A DNA stretch of 64,000 nucleotides from Cavia porcellus (Eukaryota > Chordata > Mammalia > Rodentia > Caviidae), in assembly GCF_034190915.1 (NCBI RefSeq), contig NW_026947485.1, positions 51,443,019 to 51,507,018 on the forward strand, read 5' to 3'. The translations under genes were made by a program, and so were the position numbers. The notes under the pieces were generated by a model. It saw only the letters and a program-made list of their open reading frames with translations. It was not told the DNA's origin and searched no databases. The stretch's first letter is position 1; every line of letters begins with the position of its first letter. Of the stretch, positions 20,041 to 33,084 are shown piece after piece.

Positions 20041-21600
20041 GAGTTAGATTGATGTCTGAAAGGAGAATGAAGGTTTGGAGTCAGGCTAGAGGGCAAAAGC
20101 CGAGGAACATGTGGTGCTTAGAAGAGTAGCTCCAAATTTGTTCCCTGGAGACCAAACTTGTACTGGACACAGGAGCTTACAGTACGGAAAGAAGTCTTTT
20201 CTCTTCCTCAGTTTCATGGGAGGTCTCAATTTCATGTTACCAACAGATTTACATAGCATGAAACATACAACAACCACTTCTCCCAAATCTGGCCTTTTCC
20301 TTCTTGTTACAATTTCCTATCAAAACAGCCGTCGAGGATTCTGCTTTTGGAGAAAAATGAAGCAACACTTTGTATAATTTGGCAGGTAACTGCTAATATG
20401 CCTTTTCTCCACAGGGAAGGACTGCTTTTCCAAATTTTTTCAAAATGCATTTCTAATTCACTTACACTTCTATTGATTTGCAGTAAAATCCATGGTTGTC
20501 TCTGAATTCACTTTGTTTTATCCTACTGTACGCATCTACAGTGGGCTGTGGGACAAAGCTTTTGAGTATTCACTTAGGATGGATTTATGTAATAATGAAG
20601 CAAACAACAATAACAAATAGCGAGTAAAGTTATTCCAGAATGTGCTAAGAGATAGACACATTTTGTAAAATAGGGAATGTAAAATATTACATCCTTTACT
20701 GAAAGATAAAAGGAGACTCCGAATGATAGGACTCATGACTGAGTATGGTTGCTTTAGAAGAGTTTGAGCATCAGAGTCATCTACAATGTCACTAATGATT
20801 TTTTGCCCCCCCCCCAGCTCCTCTCCCTCCCCTCCCCTAGCCCACCTCTGGCCTGATCTGCCCTGCCCTCCCTCCTTTTTCCCCTTCCCTCTGCTCCCTT
20901 CATCTTTCGTTTCTCTCTTCTGTTTTCTTCTCTAGGTGTCACTAGGCAACATCCTCAATTAGGTTTTTTTCATATACATAAAACATTGCCAGGTAACACC
21001 TCAATTTAGTCTGACAATATCCTTGGGCAAGTGCTGTAGAGAAAATATGTTATGTTTTCTGGGGCACTTAAATTTAAATTTTGTTGTTATCTTTCACTCA
21101 TTTTTACTGAGATCTCATTGTTATAGCTTGGATGGGGAAACGGTCTGAATGGGAAAGTTTCGGGGCATTAGAAATCATGGTCATGCTAAAGAAGTTTCCT
21201 AAACTTGCACGTGAATAAAAAGGCCTTCGACTGTATTCCATTTACAGAAATAGCAGATGCAGACGTAGCAATGGACCAGAAGAGATGGCTTATTTCATAA
21301 GAGACAGGGATAAAATGAAGAAACTCATTAATGTCAAAGCAGTAGATGGATAACCAGTGACAAATATCAAGTAGGTTTGCTTCAGTATGGGCAGAGAAAG
21401 GTCATTGATTATTTTTGGTTAAACTGGTTCACAGAGGCCAGGTCTCTAGTAAAAAAGGGAATTAATTGCTTCCATTTCCAACTAATTGCCTCAACATTTC
21501 CCTTTGCTTTGTCATTGGAGATTTGGTCAGAGAGGGGAAAAGTCAAAAGTCAGAGTCTGATGGAATCTACATAAAAAGGGAATCTGAAGAGACCAAATTA
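20040..21600. other. Non-coding region with pyrimidine-rich tract
   Basis: No gene was recognised. The stretch 20807-20935 is strongly C/T-rich (a run of Cs, then CTCCCTCCCC-type sequence), and its purine complement resembles the G-rich part of an L1 3'UTR. The remainder is unique-looking. The short frames at 20111-20377 and 21377-21574 are not supported as genes. Confidence 0.4.
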
Positions 21601-21609
21601 TGGCATTTG

Positions 21610-21790
21610 GTGTAATAATGATAATGATATTTAGCATTTTTCCCTGGGAGTACTGTGGAGTGTTAGAGCCCTTTTCAATCTTTAATCAGACCATAGGGCA
21701 CATTTAAAAGAGTTCACTGTTTTTATTTCCACCTAGAGGATAAAGCATCACAGAGAGATGAGCTGACCCAGGGCAAGACTCTTGAGATGT
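21610..21790 (+). repeat. MIR SINE relic
   Basis: The MIR-type 3' half is visible: 'tatttccacctagaggataaagcatcacagagagatgagctgacccagggcaagac'. Confidence 0.45.
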
Positions 21791-22399
21791 TCATCCTGTA
21801 TGTTAGATTGCACCCTCCGATGTTAAGTTTTAGCTAGCAGCCTGGGCTCTTCCCAGCGGTACCGTTCATTCATGCTTCCTCAGAGTCTAGATTTTTGCAT
21901 GTTACTGTCTGAGATTACTACCTGTATCAGTGGATGAAAAATTGCTCAAGAACACAATATGAAACCAATTTGATACTGCAAAGCTTGTTAGTTTTCTGAC
22001 TACTAATTTATGCATCAAATGCTTTCATGTAACAAGATATTCTCATGGGTGTTCTTTGAAATCTGTTCACTTCCCAGTTCTTGGGAATATGTGAGTTTTG
22101 TGATTCAGGCATTTACAGTTTTGTTGTTTTGAAACAAAAAGAAGTAATTTTGAATGTGGAAATAGCACAGAATTCAGGAAATGATAGATCAGTAAGGAAT
22201 CATTCTGGATCCTATGATGCACGTCAAAGGCTCAGTAGATAACTGTTTCTCTTTATTAAATTTCAAAACTTCAATATCAATCCCTCTTCTTTGTTAGAAT
22301 GCCCCAAAATACATGTCATTGATAATTAGGTATTTACTACATTGTAAGTTTTAAAAAATAATTCTTAAAAAAGAACACAGGTTTTAAAGCAAGATGGTT

Positions 22400-22560
22400 A
22401 TGTATCAAAACAGCTCTGACGTGATCAGTTGTTTAATCTCGACAATTTATATAATTTGATTATGATTTCATTTCTTCATCTGTAAATCTGTTCTACTTCT
22501 TAGCATTTTATGGTTATGAAATGTGAAAGTGAATAAAATAGCTTAATTCCTGTGTAGAAT
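22400..22560 (+). repeat. MIR SINE relic
   Basis: The MIR-like order is 'acgtgatcagttgtttaatctcgac', 'tttcttcatctgtaaatctg' and 'tgtgaaagtgaataaaatag'. Confidence 0.45.
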
Positions 22561-22789
22561 GGGGATCTTATACCTTTAGTGATTGTTTCTTACTGTTATT
22601 ATTAAATATTATGAAAATATTGAATGATTGAAAGAAGCAAAGCTTAAACATAACATGCTCATACAAAAAGAATCCAATACTCGTAAAGTTTTTTATTTAA
22701 ACAAAATGCTTTCAGTTATGTTTCATTTTCTTTCTATTCTATGCGTCTACAGCAAGTCTTCATTACCCCACCATTTTGGAAAGTCTTTA

Positions 22790-22985
22790 TCTATATTAAA
22801 TCATTTAGTACTTAGAGCAGCAACCTTGGGAATTGAACAGTGCCATTGCATCAACTGCACATATTAAAGTACTTGCCTAGTGGCAGGTACTCTATGTGAC
22901 CTCAAGGCACACAGCTTGTTAGTTGGGAACCCAGGTTTGAAATCAAGTGAGTTTTTTTCAAAACCTGTATTTTTAACTGTCGTTC
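22790..22985 (+). repeat. MIR SINE relic
   Basis: Old MIR-like sequence includes 'acttgcctagtggcaggtac' and 'cacacagcttgttagttgggaacccaggtttgaaatc'. Confidence 0.5.
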
Positions 22986-22989
22986 TAAC

Positions 22990-25830
22990 AATGTTTGTTG
23001 AAGATCAGAATATATTTTAGCACTGGCATTTGTGTAAACTGAGAAATTAAATAGTCTTTATTCTCACTTTTAAGTTCATAAGGAGATTGCAAAGCTATTT
23101 TTTTTCTGTTCATACGAAGAATAAAGAACTACTGTCAACAGTTGTATCAATGTTACCAAAAATGTCTGTTTTTATACTGTTTATTTTTAAATTAATTTTA
23201 CTAGTGCATTTTAGGTACACATAATAATTACATTCATCCATAGGGAATTTTAAGTGTTTTTATTTAACCTCAGGAAATGTAATAAGTCCATTCCTTTGTT
23301 GAGATACATTTTAGTCCCCTATGAAGGAAATATCAGCAGCTGGGCAAGATTTTCTCTTGGCCACCTCTACCCTCTTGCCTCCTTTCCATACCTGTCAGAT
23401 AGGGCAATGAGCCTTTTCCCCCAAGTGCTAAAGCTGAGGATCAACTCTGAGGGGAGAGCTAATTGTCAAACTCATTACTCACAACTTTTTTGTCTTATTT
23501 CTCTTATACCGGGTAACTTAATACAACTCCTGTCAAATATACAAACAGGATACACCTACTAAAACAGCAAGTGTTGTGACTGTGTATACATGGGAAACTT
23601 GGTGAAGATATTTTGATTAACTTGACTGCTCAAGTCAGTCAAAATGTAATCACCAGTGAAGCCAACCATTCTGACAGATTTTAGGCCTCCTTACAGCTTA
23701 TTTGACTGGCTTGTCTGTCAAGTTGAAGTGGTCAGATTGATTGGAGATAGTCTACAAGAAAAATTTAACTTAGGAGGATGTGGGTGTCTGTATACCAGAA
23801 TGTACTTTAAATAACTTTATTTGAAATCTATAGCTATTTTCCTGGGCCCAGGAAAAGTTTGAAATGACACATTGCAGTATTTGACTTTCTAGAATGGGAT
23901 GTCTTGTGCTTGTTAAAGCTAGCAATATATTTATAGGCCACAATACAAGCACATCTCCCCTGTGCACATAGAAGGTTCAATATGATTAAAATTCTACCTT
24001 AACTTGGGTATTGTATTAATAAGGTATCATATTATCTTACTTTTTTTATAGAATGTTGATAGATGTGTGAACATAAAAGGTTTTTTTCCAATATTAAATT
24101 ACTAATTGAGCCATTAGTGACTTGAGGTAAGCAGAGTTGATTTTGCCATTAATAGTAGCCCTAAAAAGAATTTTAGGGAGAAACAAAAACAAAATACCAA
24201 ACAAAACCTTTTATGAGAGGCAAGAGAATTTGGTTAAATCACTTAAGTTATTTTTTAAAGTAAGTCTTTGTATATGTCATTTATTATGTTCCATTAGAAA
24301 TGAACTTCCAGATACGGGCAGGACAAAAATAACACTACAAGGTTGAAAAGAATTATTTATGCTCGTGTTATAGTGTTGGGTTTTATGAGGCGAACATAAT
24401 GAGGTAATTTTCTGTGGTAAGCACATTTTCATAAAGTCTGGTTTATGTTGGTTCTAAATGTATTTACATTATTGGTCTTAATGTGTTTACACTGATAATT
24501 TGAAATATTGTGCTATTGTTTGAAAGATTTACTTGTGTGTTGCTGCTCCTTAACCCACTTAAAATTCTGACTTTTCCTGTGAAAATGTTTTATAAATGTT
24601 GAGGTCTTAGATGATATCTTATGTACATTTCAGAAATAAATTCAATACTAGCATTAAATAGAAGCTAAGTGTAGAATGTCAGTAATAACTTTTAAATAAT
24701 GACAGCTCTCAAATTAGCTGAATAGTCATATTTACTTTATGTTAGAGTCACTTTATATATCACTATTTTTCTTTAAATTTCATGATTAATAGAGGGAAAG
24801 GAAGCTTATTTTAGGTTTGCTTTCCAATTTTATGTTTTCTAGTTATTTTATGAGTAAATGCTCTCAGTAAGAGAACTCTTTGATCTGAGTAAGAAAGAAA
24901 ATTAAATCAAATCTTACACTCTACCTGGTGCTATAAGTGGGCCATTGGGGTGTATACTTAAATTTTATATGTTTCTTACATGTTAGCACCATTATTCATA
25001 TTTCAATGGTCATCCTGATGCTTTAAATCTTTTACATATTTGGGACTACTTTCTTAGGTTATGCAAATATGTTGTACAGATTTACCTCCTGGCAGCAATT
25101 AAAGGGGATATTTTTGTAATGTTTTCTTCTCTGTGCTGTATATTCATATTACAATATGAGATAATTTGAGAAGCAACATTATTTGAATGATTGCCATGAT
25201 TGGCGCAAAGGTTCAGTAGTGAGCTCAGTTTGGGTTTGAGTTCCTTCCTTGCTTCAGAGCTGCTTCTCTTACTCTCTAGCTTCACTTTGTCTTGTGTTGT
25301 AGTGGGCAGACAGAATAAGACTCTTTGTCTCATATTTTAATGAAATGCTTATAACAGACAAAGTAGCTTCAAACAATGTGCCCAATTCAAAGCAAACGTT
25401 CTATACTTGTTCCTCTAAGTAGTAAATTACTCTATTTAATTCAGATTAATATAATTTTAACTTTGAAATCAGCACCCAGAGTGTCAAGTAGATCTATCTG
25501 ATTCTAGAATCTGTGTATTTTGTGAATTCCTTGAACCTTAGCTGGTTCATTGGAAAATGCATGAAATAAGAAACCATAACCATAAAGAATCAAGTAAGCC
25601 ATCATAAAATGGATCAAATGTGCTTTTTAATTAGCAAAATACTTTATAGGTGTAAACATTCTTTCTGCTAGGTGCTGTCTTTGGATTCAATGTGATTTGC
25701 CTGATTTTCCTATAATTTCGTGATTGTATTTTACAAAATTCAGTTTCGATGACAGGAAAAGCATATATAAACTGTGCCACTGATGGCAGAAACTATGAAA
25801 TTATACAAACATTTCAAAAACAAATTATCA
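22990..25830. other. Non-coding region, no gene seen
   Basis: AT-rich sequence without a recognised gene. Around 23190-23250 a short stretch resembles an antisense L1 3' end. The frames at 23254-23562 and 25082-25333 show no recognisable protein features. Confidence 0.4.
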
Positions 25831-25831
25831 A

Positions 25832-26265
25832 TGTGATATGTCATGTTTTTAGTTCAGTAGGCTTGTGTTTAGATGTCGTCTCAAAGCCCGTTGTGAACAT
25901 AGTTGAGGCTTTTTCAGAGGTGGCTGGATCTACAGTGTATGAGGCTGGACTTGATTCATGGTGCAATGCTGGGACCAAGGCACTAGGATTAGAGGTGTGA
26001 ATGCTACTCACCCTAGGTAACCTGGATAAGATATAAGGATAGAGATACTTGCAGTTGTCTCTTGTTGCCTTGCTGCCTTCTGCCCACAATGAAGAGAAAC
26101 CATGAACAGTTTCTCTTCTGTGAAGCCTGTCTGCCCCACTACCTTTTACTGGCGCCAGCTGATTATGGACTGAAACATCTACAAACTGTAGGCTAAATAA
26201 ACCTTTCCTCCCTTAGCTTTGAGTGTCAGCATTTTGTCAAGGCAACAAGTAAAGAATATAAGACA
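25832..26265 (+). mobile_element. MaLR-type LTR relic
   Basis: It starts near TGTGATATG and ends near AGACA. Family text is visible: 'ttttcagaggtggctggatctac', 'aggtgtgaatgctactcaccctaggtaacctgga', 'gactgaaacatctacaaactgtaggctaaataaacctttcctccc', then 'ttttgtcaaggcaac'. This is the R/U5 region with its AATAAA. The 5' part is poorly preserved and no target duplication was confirmed. Confidence 0.6.
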
Positions 26266-26269
26266 GATG

Positions 26270-27380
26270 TAAGCTAATTGTATTCAGAGTTAAGAAAATG
26301 GTTATCATTTTGATAGTTGAAGATATTTCATATATGGTAAGGAACTGATTAAAATAATGCTTGACACTGCAACTTTTTGAGATGATTTCTCTATGAAGAT
26401 GAAGAAGAAGCATGGTAGATACCCAAGTTTACGCTACCAATAAATCATTTATGATAGAATTTTTGTTACCATCCAAGCAAGTGATCGATGCTAACCAACA
26501 TGCGCATTTATTGCAATGTAACATAGTTCCCTTAAACACAGTCCTAGTGAGTAATTGAAGAGAAGGATGAAATTGTAAAAGTCAGTGAAGTTCTGGAGCA
26601 TTTAGAGGGTGACATCGTGTTTTAGGTTGGACCAATATTCTTAGCCTTCAACTCTGTTTATCTCTTTCTGTACATTCTCTATGAGCTGATAGAGTCTTCT
26701 AATCTATTGACTATTTTACTTTTTTACATTTTGGAAATGTCTTCACTGTCTTCTGGATCTAGCCTTTTTCTTTTTTCTTGAAGATCAATACACCCAGTTA
26801 CATGTCTTGCTTCATTGTTCTCTTGCTTCACTTGATCATTCTTGGCTAGCATAAGCTCTTAGCTCAGTCTCTGGGCTGCTATTATGGGAGACAGCCCCAT
26901 AATAGTACATAGATTAGTGCTTTTACAAAGCCCAGGTCTTCAGTCTCAGTTGGGCCCTCTGCTCCCACATCGCAATTTAATCCATTCTCTTCCATTCTAC
27001 TTAGTAGATGTTGTATATTTTACTTCTTTTATTCTCTTTTCCTTTGTACCCATTAATAAATAAATGTTAAACTCCTTCATCAGAAGTCTAAAATATTAGA
27101 TTCTATGTCATAGAAACAGAATGATTCTGTCAAAGTCAGGTTTTTCATTTTAGGTCTAACTTATTTTTTAGTCACCTGTTTTATTTGTCATCTTTTTGCA
27201 CGTGTCTTATAACTCTTCTTAATAACATGCTACCTGCTGTTTATACTCATGGTTTTCTGTGTTTGTAAACGCATACATACATACATAGACATACACACAT
27301 TCCTATAAACCCTAATATCATCTGTAATAACTAAAATTTTGAGGATTTTTCCTTTTTTCTGTCAGATAATATGAAATATT
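26270..27380. other. Non-coding region, no gene seen
   Basis: AT-rich sequence, with T-rich stretches at 26640-26830 and a short CATA repeat near 27270-27300. Nothing was recognised as a gene. Confidence 0.4.
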
Positions 27381-27384
27381 TAAA

Positions 27385-27580
27385 ACAAGATAAAAATATG
27401 AGCTTTGAAACCAATCTTCCTGAATCCAAATTCTATACCTGTTAGCTGTTTGTTACTCAGCATACTACTTTCTTTTTGTCTTAGTATCATCATAGTTGAA
27501 GTGGGATAGTAATAATTCCTACCTCATAGAATTTTAAATTCATTAAAAGATCAATGCATGTAAAGGCTTGAACAATTCTT
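27385..27580 (+). repeat. MIR SINE relic
   Basis: The degraded MIR order is clear: 'gctttgaaaccaatcttcctgaatccaaattc', 'tgttagctgtttgttactcagc', 'gttgaagtgggatagtaataattcctacctcatag'. Confidence 0.65.
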
Positions 27581-28447
27581 GAGATATAACAAGAATTCCA
27601 TATGTAGTAGTCATTACTATTGTTGTTTTTCTTCCTATCATTCTTTTATTTTACAAGAGTTTATTGAAAATCTACCATTGAGCAAGCATGAATCAGAGAC
27701 TGACATCAGAACACTTGCTTTCCAATACTTGATGAAACAGGCAAATCCTTTATTTGTTTATTTAAATAAACATGAAATTTATTTCACATTTATTTATTAA
27801 ATAAATGTGACAAAGTCCTGAGAAGAGAAAAGGCAGTCCTTTAAAAAATTCACAAAAGCACATGTATAGATTCTATGGATGGCACAGTACTAGGCAGAGT
27901 CCAGTGTAACTGGACGAGGGTAAGCCAGGGAAAACAGTAGGAGAAGTTTGTGTGGATAACTCTGGGGCCACCTATTCAATTTGAAGCTATGGTTAGGGAG
28001 CCAGATTCTGTGTTAGATAAAATGGAAAGCAACTGAACAATTTTAGACAAGAGAGAGTAACCCACTTTGTGAATTTAAAAACCCTCATCCTGAAAGATGT
28101 ATGGGGGATGGCTTGTGAGACCAATGGAGGGAAGTGGAAAATCGTAATGAAGGTTCACAGTAGGTGATGAGGAGTTAGCCTAGAGCTCTGGTGGGAGGGA
28201 TAAAGATGGATCTAAGTGAGACGTGCTTGACACCTAGAATAAACGGGGAGGTGATAAGTTGGGGAGGAAGGAAAATGAAGAAATAAGAGAAGATACTGGT
28301 TTTAAACAGGGAAAAATGGGGACAAGCAGATTTTAGGTGATGAGAATGAGTTTATGGGGCATGGAAATTTTAAGTTTTAAAATGTTTGTGATGATCAATA
28401 ATGATAAAGTATAAAATGCATATAGCCTATCATATATTTAGAGCTGG

Positions 28448-28451
<4 letters not shown>

Positions 28452-28493
<42 letters not shown>
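28452..28493. repeat. (TA)n microsatellite
   Basis: A pure AT dinucleotide run of about 42 bp. Confidence 0.95.
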
Positions 28494-28495
<2 letters not shown>

Positions 28496-28722
28496 TACAT
28501 AAAGCATAAGAAAACTCAATTTGCATATATACATACACATTAAAATACATATATGAAAATTGAATCACATTTCTCCATAAGGTCAACATTAAATCTAGTC
28601 ATTGAATTTTACTTGGTTATCATTCTGTTTGGTTTGCAACCAGAATTGTGTAAAGAATTAAGTGTGTGAACTGTGGTGCTAATACATACACACAGAAACT
28701 CTCTCTTTCTCTCTGTCTCTCG

Positions 28723-28740
<18 letters not shown>

Positions 28741-28820
<80 letters not shown>
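28741..28820. repeat. Compound (CT)n-(TA)n microsatellite
   Basis: (TC)20 runs directly into (TA)20 and is preceded by CT-rich sequence from about 28700. The AT-rich palindrome at 28839-28886 follows immediately. Confidence 0.95.
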
Positions 28821-28821
<1 letters not shown>

Positions 28822-28838
28822 CTGGGTGCCCAGCTTTC

Positions 28839-28886
28839 CTATATATAACACCATATATGTATACATATATATGGTGTTATATATAG
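28839..28886. repeat. AT-rich near-perfect palindrome
   Basis: The 20-bp arm CTATATATAACACCATATAT (28839-28858) is exactly complementary to 28867-28886. The 8-bp spacer contains the self-complementary GTATAC. Partial pairing extends outward (CTTTC on the left, GAAAG on the right). A separate small hairpin, GCTGGG-TG-CCCAGC, lies at 28821-28834. Confidence 0.9.
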
Positions 28887-29209
28887 AAAGATGGGTATCC
28901 AAGAAAGTATGCAAAATCCCAAAGTGGAAATATGACTTTAAGATTCATGGCAATAGATGGTGTTATTGATACAGAAGTAAACAGAAGCAAGGTACAGGTG
29001 CTGAGCCCTGTGCACCTCCCATTAATTGTCGCAATCATTGCATTCTACCTCGATCCAGGAATGGAAATTAAAATTAGGGAGTCATTAGCACAAACATATG
29101 TTGGAATTTCAACCTCGAGAATAGATGAGTGCCCCCGTCTGGAGTGTGAAGACAGAGGAACCCCAAGGCTTCCTCAGAATGCGTAGTCCCTCTAGCCCTA
29201 CAGCTGACT

Positions 29210-29790
29210 TCTGCTCTGACTGTGTCCCTGAAAGTGTTCTTCTGGGGATGACCAGTGGCCCAGTTACTTCCATTCTGCGGCTCTGTCTTCTGCTCTTTCT
29301 CTTCATTCATCTCTGTGGCATTTGACCTTCACTACTGTTTTTGTTCTTGGTTCTTTCCTAACTTGGCTTTGTAATAGTGCACTGTCCCCTTGTCCTTGTG
29401 CTTTTTGAAGTTCCTTCAGTTTCTCCACCCCTTACATGTTGATTTTCTTCAGCATTCTTAACATCTTGTCCTTCAGTGTTTCATCCTTATCCTTCTAATG
29501 TCCATCCCATGTGACTTTATTTAAAGCCCTAATTCAATGACCTCTAAACTGGTGGCCAAGTCAGTCTCTAACAGTTAGCTGTGCATAGGTCTCTTTTTTG
29601 GATGTTTCAGAGGGACTATGACTTCATTAAGTCAACCTTGAATTCAGTATCTTTCCTTTAAAACTTATACTTTTATTTCTTATCTGGAAAATGTATCTTC
29701 TCTACTTCATGCTGTAGTATTGTACATGAATCTTCCTTCCCTTTCTCTTCCTGTATAAACCAATCAGAGGGTAACATGAGAGCGCATAGT
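29210..29790 (+). repeat. L2 LINE relic
   Basis: The text 'tcattcatctctgtggcatttgaccttcactactg' resembles the conserved L2 segment 'tctgtggcatttgacactgttgacc', followed by 'gacctctaaactggtggccaagtcag'-type sequence. It is decayed, and the reading-frame content (29125-29325) is not a gene. Confidence 0.45.
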
Positions 29791-29869
29791 GTTTCTTTAA
29801 TTTTCCTATTTTATGGATAATATTTGGCTTATTTTCGAATAATTCTAAGGTTTGGGGTTTTTTATTTTT

Positions 29870-29954
29870 TATCTTTTTTTGGTACCTGCAATCAAACTCA
29901 GGACCTCACACTTGTCAAGGAGATGCTGTGCCACTAAGTTGGATCCCTGGCCCT
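29870..29954 (-). repeat. Diverged ID SINE
   Basis: A T-tract followed by 'ggtacctgcaatcaaactcaggacctcacacttg' and 'gccactaagttggatccctggccc'. This is an antisense ID with the older 'caggacctcacacttg' form, not the young subfamily. Confidence 0.7.
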
Positions 29955-32770
29955 CTGAGCAGCATTGATTTAGCCTTGGGTTTCTGTTTTTCTCTCTCAG
30001 AATGTTACTGAATTCTTACTCATTTCTTTATGTCTAGGATGGTTTTTCAATAATTGTTTTGAAATGTTAATTGATCATGTTAATATTCTACTAAAAGTTT
30101 TAAATGATTTAATTGGGTGGCAAGAACAAAGTTTAGAGGTACTTTATAGTCTTTAATCTGCCTGGTTTTCTGTTTCACTTCTTTTTATCTATAGACTACT
30201 GAGGGGAGAGAAAGAGGAGAAAAGAGAGGGAGAGAGAAAGGGAGAGAGAAGGGATGAGGGGGAGAGAGATATGTATATATCAAGCATTCTGCCTATGTAA
30301 CTTCAGCTACTGGAACACTGTGATAACTTTGAGAGGTTAAAGACATTTGATTTAGGGAACTGATCTTTGTTAAGATTTCCCTCAAGTAACTTCAGCTATG
30401 ATTGGGAAATCTAACGTTACTAACATTTCTAGGCAGACTGTTTCTTAGAAGTCATCAAAATTCATAATGTTACAAGAATGACAAAATTAAACTTAGAGTT
30501 GAGCATTGCATGTTAGTTTCTTTCCGATTGCTTCTATAGCAAATTTAACATAAATTTAGTGATTTAAAATCAGGACATAAATTTATTATCTTATAATTCT
30601 AGGGAACACAAGTCCTAAAGGAGTTGCAGGGGCTGTCAGCACAGTTTTGACTAGGTGTAGTGCTTTCCGGAGGCTCTGGGGTTGTTTCCTGTCTTTTCCA
30701 GCTTCTGGAAGAAGCCTGCCCTCCGGCTCAGTGGTCTGCATCACCCTGGCCTCTGCTTCCACAGTGTCACCTCCTGTCTCCCTCTGACTGTCTGTCTCTT
30801 TTTATGAGGATCCTTGAGATTACATTGGACTTCACTAGATAATCCTGGAAAATTCTTCCATCTCAACAATTTTAATTTAATTACATCCATCAAGTTCCTT
30901 GTGTGTTAATAATTATGTATCAGGTGTTAAAATTCAGATATTTTTGTTGAGGGAGGCATTATTTTATGCACTATGGAGTCATTGCAAATAATAATTGGTA
31001 CATGTTTGATGAGGCTAAAATATATTTTTGGACATGTTTTCATTTTTTTTACTTTAAATGAAAAAAAGTATTTCTTTCCTTTTTAAAAGGTTTGCCTGCT
31101 CAAATCATTATGGGAAAAGAATGTTGACTCCTCCCATCTAACATTATAGTAAAATATTTTTCATATATTCCAAAACTATACTATTACACATTATGTTGAT
31201 TTTTTATTTCTCAAAAGCAATTAATGTAAAAGAAAGATTTTATGAAGAACTTTTCTATCAATTTAATTTATACTAATTTCTATATGCATTTGCTCATTTC
31301 TCAAATTCATTCTTCAGAGAAAGACGTTTAAATATACAACATAGAATAGTCATTTGGTTAGAATAAGCTGAAATGAAAATAAAATCATTTCATGCCTTCT
31401 GTTCCTTTTCTCTGAGCACATCCCTGAATCTCTTCTGAAGAGCAGACTGAGATTTTCTATAAGTGAAACATTGAGATAAGACAAACATGATATAAGGAAA
31501 CTAAAATTTATTCTTGGGTTGAAGGCTGGACCTCCAAATTATGAGTTTTTATTACTTAGATCTAGAGTCTAGAATTGAAGAAACAACCTAAAAGAAATGA
31601 AATACTGCTCTACATTATGGTGATAGGTTTCAGGTACAGCATTGTCCCATATAATATGATGAACCCAAATCTTGCAGTATAAGGTGGATACAGGATAAAC
31701 TTAGTGAGACACAAAATAAAACAAAATTGTGCATGAATCCAGTCAAGTTCCACCAATATTAGGGAAGCAATTTCAATAGTTATTTTCCCCTTAATATTTT
31801 TAACTAATATGTTTACATCTCTAAGTACAAATAGAGTATATAATTCTTTTCTAATAGACTAATCTTAACTTTATTATATTTGGGAACTAAAATCAAAATT
31901 TGAAAGAATACCCTACTTGAAATCAAAAAATAAAAAACTGACTTCATTTGTGGCTTGTGTAATTTTAAGTGCATCTGGGAACCTGATTGGATTCAGTTTC
32001 TTCATCTATAATCATCTTTTATTTGAATTATGACCTATGCATGGAGGTAGACGGGAAATGGAGGGGGAAAGACAAATTATGATCATGACTACTATTATTT
32101 TGCGTTCTGGGGTTTTCATTTAGTCTATGAGGTCTTATGAATCTTTTCTGTAAATTAACATTTCATGCCTATGCACTTTTTATATTCATAAAGAATTGAA
32201 AGCAGAAGTTTTTTTTTATTATGAAGGAACATTGTTCTTCATTTACAAGGGTAAAATGAAGTTATGACAACTATATACTTGAAGGCCTCTCTTAGGGAAA
32301 GGCACAAAACTTGGATTTTATTAACATAGATATTCTAAACATAAGTCCACTTAAAATAGGGAAAACCAAAACCAATCATATTTACTAGCTGAATAATATA
32401 AAGACAAGATGTATTTTACTCTTTACTCAGAAAACTAGCAACATCTACAGAAATGGAGTGATGGAAACATACTTAGGAACAAAACCATTTCCAGTGTTTG
32501 TCAATCAGAATGAATAATCACAAAGTCTCATTTTCAATGAGATTATTTTAATATTTAACTACCTAAAATGCTCCAACCATATTCTTTAGAAAATTGTTAG
32601 ACTAGAATATGACAGTTCTAATGATGACATTTTATTATGATAGAAATGACTTCATTAATTGATGATCATATATCAATGCATAAAATAAGTAAATGAAGGA
32701 TGTAAAAAGCTTGCTAATCAAAGATACTATAGAAGCATTTGAATTTTTAAGGACCTTTTTGTTTTTTGCT
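29955..32770. other. Non-coding region, no gene seen
   Basis: A GA-rich low-complexity stretch lies at 30195-30275. The remainder is AT-rich without a recognised gene. The frame at 30660-30842 has no family match that I can name. Confidence 0.4.
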
Positions 32771-32790
32771 TGTTTGTTTAGGACTTTTTT

Positions 32791-32938
32791 TTTGTCTTTT
32801 TGAGACAGGGTCTCGCTGTGCAGTTCAGGCTGGCCTTGAGCTCACTTTGTAGCCTAGGTTGGTCTCGAACTCACAACCATCCTCCCACCTCAGCCTCCTG
32901 AGTGCTGGGATTACAGGCATGAGTTACCACGCCTGGCC
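32791..32938 (-). repeat. B1 SINE, well preserved
   Basis: On the minus strand it runs CCAGGCGTGGTAACTCATGC to GAGACCCTGTCTCAAAAAG, with the B1 A- and B-box-type motifs and the internal duplication of rodent B1. The 16-bp target duplication TGTTTAGGACTTTTTT flanks it (32775-32790 and 32939-32954). B1 descends from 7SL RNA. Confidence 0.95.
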
Positions 32939-33002
32939 TGTTTAGGACTTTTTTCAACATTATGCTTTTTCAATTCTTTTCTTCTTAAAAATACATGTAC
33001 AT

Positions 33003-33084
33003 GGGGCTGGGGATTTAGCTCAGTGGCATAAACACCTGCCTTGAAAGTAGGCAGTCATGAGTTCGATCCCTGGTACCGATAAAA
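33003..33084 (+). repeat. ID SINE, young subfamily
   Basis: GGGGCTGGGGATTTAGCTCA to TGGTACCGAT plus an A-tail, with the exact 16-bp duplication AAAAATACATGTACAT at 32987-33002 and 33085-33100. It lies 64 bp downstream of a B1. Confidence 0.95.

Noticed and set aside
20807..20935. Polypyrimidine tract considered as a splice-acceptor region
   Set aside because: It is far longer than an acceptor tract, no exon-like sequence follows, and its purine complement looks like an L1 3'UTR.
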